Positions 58,139-64,000 of a DNA stretch of 64,000 nt are shown here, in pieces; position 1 is the first letter of the stretch, and each line of letters begins with the position of its first letter. This DNA comes from Spirometra erinaceieuropaei. Its lineage: Eukaryota; Platyhelminthes; Cestoda; Diphyllobothriidea; Diphyllobothriidae. The notes under the pieces were generated by a model. The model did not search any database. It saw only the letters and a list, made by a program, of their open reading frames with translations, and had not been told where the DNA came from. The stretch spans positions 697,459-761,458 of the forward strand of contig CACRXP010000089.1 in assembly GCA_902702965.1 (NCBI GenBank). Direction: 5' to 3'. The translations under genes and the position numbers were made by a program.

Positions 58139-58549
58139 TGCCTCTTGAACCGCCTGTCCGAGGTTCAGGAGGAAAATTGTAGCCTTCGTCGCCAAATCAA
58201 ACGTCTTTCTGCTGATCTTGAAGCAAAATCTGTAATTATCCAACAGCGACTAGGCGACAGACTCGCCTCATCTACCAATCAAATCTCAGCTTTATCCGCC
58301 AGTCACAGGTCGGCCACGACAACAACCGCGGCCGCATCCGTAAAGTCCTCCGATCTGCTCTCTACTGCCTTCGGCAGCGTCAAGTCAAAACTAAAATTAC
58401 TCGAAGCGGTCTCCCTACCTAATTCTCAGGCCAGCAGTCTTTCCTCCCGTGAGCTTCGCGGACTCAAACAACTGTGCGAAGAACTTATGACCAGAAATAT
58501 TGTCCTTGAGCAGGCCCTTGAAGAGACACTTCGAAAATCAGGACCCTGA
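58139..58549 (+). CDS. GRIPAP1: GRIP1-associated protein 1 (GRASP-1) homologue, exon 2 (terminal)
   Basis: The exon starts after CCCTTTTCAG in phase 0 and ends TGA at 58547-58549, giving 136 residues. CLLNRLSEVQEENCSLRRQI and DLEAKSVIIQQRLGDRL correspond to the C-terminal coiled-coil of GRASP-1 (LFQRLAETQQEKWMLEEK and KSAIIETYV in human). The final LKQLCEELMTRNIVLEQALE matches MLEEQLTKNMHLHKDME. A Ser/Thr/Ala-rich linker separates the helices. Joined to exon 1 the protein is 493 residues against about 841 in human. The N- and C-terminal regions are kept and the long central coiled coil is much shorter. No AATAAA was found within about 400 bases after the stop. Confidence 0.85.
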   Translation, partial: CLLNRLSEVQEENCSLRRQIKRLSADLEAKSVIIQQRLGDRLASSTNQISALSASHRSATTTTAAASVKSSDLLSTAFGSVKSKLKLLEAVSLPNSQASSLSSRELRGLKQLCEELMTRNIVLEQALEETLRKSGP

Positions 58550-58559
58550 CAGCTTTGTC

Positions 58560-59070
58560 GGCTTCCCACTTCTTGTTCTCACAATCACAGCTAACATTTT
58601 TCACCGCAGGCCACCACTTCTAATGGCTGTGATATGCATCTCTCCATTGTTTCTCGCTTCAATTCTATTCATCCATCTTCCCTTCTTTCGTTTTTTTCTG
58701 TGTCTAACATTTTTATATTTTTAACTTCTCCATGGCTTGGCACCCTTTTTGACGCCTTCCACTGGTCTCACATTCCACTGGATAGATTAACTCTTTACTT
58801 GGTTAAATATGGCTCAAAAGTCACACGAGTTCATTTATTTCCTACCAAATACCACCTGTTTTTAACATTGAAATTTCTTTCTGCTTTTGCCTGTCCCTTC
58901 ATATAGTTGTTTTTTCGGAACCGAGAGTTTCACCGGGATACAATCGAACTGGCACGTACCTTCAATCTGTTCGAGTCAATAATCCGTTTAGCGTTTGCAG
59001 GCCTTGACAAATGCAACGGCAACCTTTCCAATTAGAATCTCCGGATTCATCCTGCGCACGTGTTGACATA
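58560..59070. other. 3' flank of the GRIPAP1-like gene
   Basis: Pyrimidine-rich sequence that probably includes the 3' UTR. A further acceptor-like TTTTTCACCGCAG at 58610 could mark an alternative exon, but no convincing frame follows. Confidence 0.35.
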
Positions 59071-59074
59071 ATTG

Positions 59075-59421
59075 AGGTAGTGGTAGGGGGCGCTCACCGA
59101 TCGTTGATACGGAACTCACTCGTTCCGTTGTGCCTTATGGACTCTCTCGAGCCCATCCAGCAGCCGCACAGCGGCGCATGATATATAGGCAGAATAGCAT
59201 TACCGACAAAGACAAGGGAGACTGGAATGGCCATTTCTGGCTTATTAGCCGTCGTCAGCCAGCCATACCCAAGCCCGAAGTGTGGAACACCCGAGCCTCG
59301 AACTCGCGACCTGTTGGTTTAGAAGTGCACGCCTCTACCCACCGGGCCACGAGCCCGTTGCCCTGTGGGTTTTCGATCGGGAATATACAGTGGTAGGGGG
59401 CGCTCACCGATCGTTTTGATA
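59075..59421 (-). repeat. SINE family 1, most complete copy, with repeated end
   Basis: In element orientation (minus strand): a tRNA-like head with A box TGGCCCGGTGGGTAGAGGC and B box GAGTTCGAGGCTC at about 59285-59365; the body CATTCCAGTCTCCCTTGTC; then the GGAACTCACTCGTTCC-type palindrome near 59109-59125. The motif AGTGGTAGGGGGCGCTCACC occurs at both ends (59078 and 59391), so the unit is about 313 bases and either tandemly begun again or flanked by a long target duplication. Confidence 0.75.
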
Positions 59422-59444
59422 GATTTAGAATGATTACTTTTGAC

Positions 59445-60304
59445 CCAACTGTGAAAAACTTGGCAACCACAGTGGGATTCAAACCCACAACAGCAAGGAG
59501 GCTTAAGTACAGCCAATGCTCTAGCTACCTGAGCTGCGAGGCCCCATAGAGAGCCGTGAGGTTACTCACACTTGGGTTAAATTAGCCGCCCAGCCTACTG
59601 CAGCCTGTGGAGTCCACCAAATGTGATACAGTAGGCTGACTGCCCAAGCAGGATTTTTTAAGTAGTAATAATAGAATCCATTATATGACTACCAGGCTCA
59701 CGTAATTAATGGGCGTTTCAGCAGCTTTTGTATTTTGGCCCAGTTGTGAAGAGGTCGGCGACCTCGGGAGGTTTCGAACCCACAATAGCAAGGGGGAAGC
59801 TTGAGTACGACCAACGCTCTAGCCACCTGAGTTACGTAACCCCTTCAGGTTTCGTGAGTTTACTCACATCTGGGTCAAGTTAACCGCCTCGCTGTCGTGG
59901 ATTCGAATTCCACCGGGGTTGCCGAGTTTTTCACAATTGTGTCAACATAAATTAAGTAAAATCTTCACTTTAACCCAACTGCGAAAAACTCGGTGCCTCG
60001 GTGGGATTTGAAATCTGCCAAGACTCCGATTTATTACGTGACCATGATAGTTATCTGGTTGATTCTGTAATTACTACTTAAAAAAATCTTGCTTGGGCAG
60101 TCAGTTTACTGTATCACATTTGATGGACTCCACACGCTGCAGTAGGCTGGGCGGCTAATTTAACCCAAGTGTGGGTAACCTCACGGCTCTCTGTGGGGCC
60201 TCGCATCTCCGGCAGCTAGAGCATTGGCTGTACTCAAGTCTTCTCCTTGCTGTTGTGGGTTTGAATCCCACCGTGGTCGCCGAGTTTTTCCTAGTTGGGT
60301 GAAA
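59445..60304. repeat. SINE family 2 cluster in nested inverted arrangement
   Basis: The outer arms 59445-59672 and 60066-60304 are inverted copies of one tRNA-derived unit. The plus-strand copy reads GGGGCCTCGCATCTCC, AGCTAGAGCATTGGCTG (A-box region) and GTGGGTTTGAATCCCAC (B box), preceded by CAGTAGGCTGGGCGGCTAA. Inside, diverged minus (59750-59845) and plus (59872-59945) copies and another minus B-box piece (about 59980-60020) repeat the pattern. All show the GCGAAAAACTCGG-type tail. These are not functional tRNA genes: acceptor stems do not pair. Confidence 0.75.
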
Positions 60305-60309
60305 AAGAA

Positions 60310-62195
60310 GTAAGTGAGTCAATCTCGAACGGAGGTCCCTCAGAGTGGGTCTTTTACGGGCAGTTCCCGTCGACAAATCCGACTTTCGAGTCCAGTTTCT
60401 GAAGACCTTCAAGGCTTCAGCAAGTTCAGTCGTCAAAGCACCCTTCATCTTGGTTGTAACGAGATGCCCTGTGCGCCTAGGTCAGAATGACATTGGGGGC
60501 TTCTTTTTATCACAGTTGTTGAAATGCGTTTATTAGGGCTTCCTTTGACTGTCCTGCAACGTGGACACGTTCTCTATATTGCTGACGTAAATCATAGCAG
60601 CTCGCGTAGGCATCCGTCCTGGAAGACACAGGGGTTGTTGTTTGCGCATCTGTGAATGTGGAATCAGAGAACGTTGGGGTTGCCATGCTAACCCGCCTAG
60701 GTTTTGAACGGACAGGTCTATTGAGGCCTCCCTGTCTGGTCGTATCCCTCTAGCTAGTGGAGCAGCGACAGTCGTGACTTCCCTGACTTAGTTACTTGAA
60801 GTTATGGTGCGACTGTCTAACCTGCTGACGTCAGTAAAATGGACTGTCGGCCTGTCTTACAAACATTGGTGGCAATTATCGGTTGTCTGATAATATACTT
60901 TGAAATAAGACAAACACTTCTTGAAATGACGATTGGGGATCGACGGAGTATCAGTCCTGATAAACGCGGCAGCAGTGGTTGGTAGTGATTACCTGCTCAT
61001 TGGCAAGTATGAGGTTTATGCGCGCTGAGGAAGTGTGCATTAATGTGCTATTAACGAAAGATGAATCATCTAGCACTTAGATGCAGTATACAGCTTACAA
61101 GAAATTTTTTCCTACGAGATGCCATGAAGAGATTATTGCAGACAGTGCGAGGCGAGTTCAATACCCGTAATACGGAACTGTGGCGGTCAAGGATGTGAGA
61201 TCGACTTAAAACCACGCACAATAAGTTCGTTTCGTCTACTGTCAGAAGGCAGGGAGCTGTGAGGACTAGTTTATTCTGTACACAGGGCAGGTTGCCGTAA
61301 GTTGGCGGTTTGCTTGCAACAGAGAAAAGCGTCCGATCGCAGAGGGCGTCAGTCGCGGTGTGTCTTGTTAACGCGAGTGTGTGTGTCTAAGTTAGCAGGA
61401 GGGGGTGACTGTCTGCGTGGTGGTCGTGTGATTGGACTAATTAGGGGACGAATGGAGGGCGCATACTCACAAGGCCTCACGGGAATCAAGCCAAAGCGTT
61501 CGACGCGCGTTAGGCGATACTAGTTTTTGAGTGCAGCCGGGGTTCACTGCAGCTGGACCGGAGGTGTCCCAGTTCTAGCCGGCGGGGGTGGTCGTGCGTC
61601 AGCGGCCTGTCAGCGCTTATCGCGGTCATCGACCGACAAAACGGAGCCGGAGAAAAGGGGGGCTGGTGCGGCTGCTACAGAACCTCCCAAGTTCATAAGC
61701 TACTAATTCAGAAATTATTGCCACTGCGAGCGCATCTATCAATAACCGACAGCATCTTGGTATCGGTGTCACCGTTAAATTTTCTCGCCGACTTGGGCTC
61801 ACTTAACCTCCGTCATCAGGATACCCATGTGTTTCGTTGGAATCTCCTATTCCCCTTCTGTTTCTGCATGTGCTGGTGAAGGTAGGAAAGGGAAACGGCT
61901 TTGCATTCTGGCTTGCAGTGGACTGCAATCCTGATGAAATCAAACTGCAAACGGGTATCATGATCGTTTCACACCGATTACTTTATCAGCCTTGAATGTC
62001 TTCAGTCACAGCGATGAAAAGATTTTGGTGCCAAACGCGGACGAGAACTGTGCCGACTATGCTCAGGCGAAAACCAAGATACATGGCAAGAAGCAAATTT
62101 GCTTAGGACCGCGAGTACCGCTCCTGCTTATGCCCTCGGGTAGGATCGGCTTAGTGTTACCTATCTACCCACGTTGCGTAGCTTTTGCTTCTATG
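60310..62195. other. Stretch without supported genes
   Basis: A GC-rich portion at about 61290-61690 could be promoter-like or an old LTR. No supported coding exon or transposon domain. Confidence 0.35.
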
Positions 62196-62199
62196 GATT

Positions 62200-62305
62200 A
62201 CGTTTAGGGTTAGAGCTACGATTACGATTAGGGATAAGGATGGAATTACAGTTAGGGTTAGGGTCATTATCATGATTGCGCTTAAGGTTGGATTAGCGTT
62301 AGGCA
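62200..62305 (+). repeat. Second degenerate telomere-like tract
   Basis: It contains GTTTAGGGTTAGAGC, GATTAGGGATAAGG and CAGTTAGGGTTAGGGTC, then diverged units, all in the G-rich orientation on the plus strand. Confidence 0.65.
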
Positions 62306-62712
62306 GTTTCAGCCATAGGTGCCTATCCCAGTCAAATCTCTCTCCACCCATTACGGGAGGTTAATGAAGACAGACATTTACATTCGACAACCGACAGAGC
62401 GAACCCTGGAGGCACGAACTTATTGTGGACATTATTTGAGTCAGCAGTGAATTCAACAAAAATAATCAATTGCACGACATGCGAATTTACGAACAAGCCC
62501 CATGCTAATGCTGTTTTCTTTGCGCAGTCGTATTCAATGCTATTTTTCATTTTCCTTATTATTGAACGACACAATAGCTTGGGGTGTATGGCAGCTAGTT
62601 ATGGGTTAGCTGTTTAGTTGTGGCGGAACTCACCATTCAACTGTTGACTTCTTTGCTTAGCCTTTAACCGACACCCAACTCTCATGTGTGGCTCCCCAAA
62701 TTAAGGCTCTGC

Positions 62713-64000
62713 CTAACGGCCACACCCTGGTAACCGCCTCGGGTGGCGGACTGAACCAGATGAGAGTGTACGGTGTTGCGTTATCACGCTCGGTAAACGT
62801 GTCTTACCCAGAATTATGGCACAAAGAGTCGGGTCCAGAAAGGAAAGTGTACTCTTAAAGGATTCGACAATTTCGGAAAGAACCACCGAAGCAGGGAGCC
62901 CGTTTCCCGTCCCAATGAGCCCGTGAGGGAAGGCGTTCCGTCGGACGTCCATGTAGTTCAGCTTCATTCTGCAGTTTAAAGGGATGGCCAGGCAGAAGTT
63001 CAGTCCTGGCCAATTCGAAGAATTCATCAAAGTCTAGGGCGCACTCATGACCTCTGATAATCTTGTAGGTTTGAATGAGATCGTCACGTAGTTGCCTGTA
63101 ATTGAGAGGAAACACATTTAATTCAGCCAGCCTGGTTTCGTAAGGTAGATGATGAAGATTCCTGATCATCTTCCTAGCTATCGCCTGTACTCTTTCCAGT
63201 CGTTGGTGATCTTTCTTCAACCACGGTCGCTAGACCTGGACTGCATATTCTAGGTGACACCGGACGAATGCCCTATAGGATTTCTCGAACAAATCTTTAT
63301 CGATCTGCGCAAAACTCGCCTAAGAGCAAATAACACGCTAATTACCTGTTTTGCTGCCTTTTGACTCCCTGACGATGGTTTTATCGAGGAGGTCATAAGA
63401 ACGCCAATATCCTTCTGTTCCACAACATTTGAAGGGGACTGCCCAGCATGGACGTATTGAAAGGAAGCGTCCTCCTTATTGGTCGTCCTGGTGCGGAGTC
63501 TCAGGACCACGCATATGTCCACATTAAAATTATAGAGCCGACGAGTTGACCAACTGCTCAGTCGGCTGAGACCGTCTTGAAGCACGTACCGGTCTGTGTC
63601 AAATCTGATGGTTCTTCACAGCTTAACATCGTCAACGAACCTGACGGCGTTGCACCCTAGGTCGTCGACGCAGTCGTTAGTGTAAAACAAGAATAGCCAC
63701 GACCCTTTGACGGAACTTTGGCTGCACCACCTAGAACGGCGGTGAGAATTGGCCTTTTGGTCCCAATGCACACGGTTCGCGATCTCCCAGTTAGGAAATC
63801 TGTTATACATGTCAGCAGCCTTCCGTTTATCCCAATTTCAGACAGCTTGTAGGTTAGGCGTTTGTGTGGGAGGCTTTCGAACGTCTTCTTGAAATCTCTG
63901 TAGATGACATCGACCCTACCATCCTCGTCCAGTGCTCGAGCCCACTGCTAAGTGGAGAGCAATAAACTAGAAAGACACGAGCGGTTTTGTCTGAAGCCGT
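62713..64000 (-). mobile_element. CR1/jockey-type LINE remnant E (runs off the window)
   Basis: Minus strand from the window edge: a decayed catalytic region, then LFYTNDCVDDLGCNAVRFVD (the YINDL...FADD region) near 63700. NVDICVVLRLRTRTTNKEDA, VVEQKDIGVLMTSSIKPSSG and FALRR follow at 63585-63300. The C-terminal part has QRLERVQAIARKM, YETRLAELNVFPLNYRQLRD, TYKIIRGHECALDFDEFFEL and GHPFKLQNEAEL, to about 62800. Same subfamily as remnant B (30228-32960). Frameshifted, with its 5' part beyond the right edge. Confidence 0.85.

Noticed and set aside
60190..60285. tRNA gene
   Set aside because: A- and B-box-like sequences are present, but the acceptor stem does not pair and the unit is repeated with a fixed body, so it is a SINE head.

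Overview
The window is animal nuclear DNA, most probably from a parasitic flatworm and best fitting a diphyllobothriidean tapeworm. Genes are split into short exons with GT/AG borders. Introns run from about 65 bases to over 8 kb and are full of decayed transposons. Recognisable elements include RTE-type LINEs, a LINE whose C-terminus carries C2H2 zinc fingers, CR1/jockey-type LINEs, Ty3/gypsy, two tRNA-derived SINE families, and a fragment of an animal transposase that I place tentatively near the CACTA/EnSpm type. The placement is inference from these repeats. No rRNA, intact tRNA, CRISPR array or bacterial operon is visible, and most long reading frames are chance or transposon debris.

Host genes, left to right. 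(1) Gene A (+): the last two coding exons (556-881, 5373-5631) and a poly(A) signal at 5809; its 5' part lies outside the window. (2) Gene B (-): a phase-consistent chain of up to 14 short exons from about 41206 down to a stop at 19202-19204, partly coiled-coil, function not recognised. Its large introns hold a gypsy remnant, a head-to-head SINE pair, a 177-bp palindrome, the zinc-finger LINE 3' end and three CR1 pieces. (3) Gene E (+): two weakly supported, phase-compatible exons at 42075-42171 and 42900-42988. (4) The clearest gene (+), at 50721-51791 joined to 58139-58549, encodes a 493-residue homologue of GRIP1-associated protein 1 (GRASP-1/GRIPAP1), with a 6.3-kb intron.

Transposon landscape. 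RTE LINE pieces lie at 1430-2090, 47340-49080 (+) and 49000-50550 (-). Zinc-finger LINE tails are at 28740-30160 and 44760-45815 (-), with a 3' fragment near 16010. CR1-type pieces lie at 13455-15896 (split by a probable solo LTR), 30228-32960, 33306-34430, 34440-35360 and 62713-64000. Ty3/gypsy is at 22010-23440 and the DNA transposase fragment at 37059-37571. SINE family 1 occurs at 1134, 20911-21375, 57752 and 59075. SINE family 2 forms a nested inverted cluster at 59445-60304. Several unnamed inverted-repeat elements (2735-3090, 7419-7958, 8485-9553, 25723-25899) look like foldback or MITE-type elements. Two degenerate TTAGGG-like tracts occur, one of which flips strand in the middle.

All exon calls were made by eye from open frame, splice consensus and phase; no search or transcript evidence was available.
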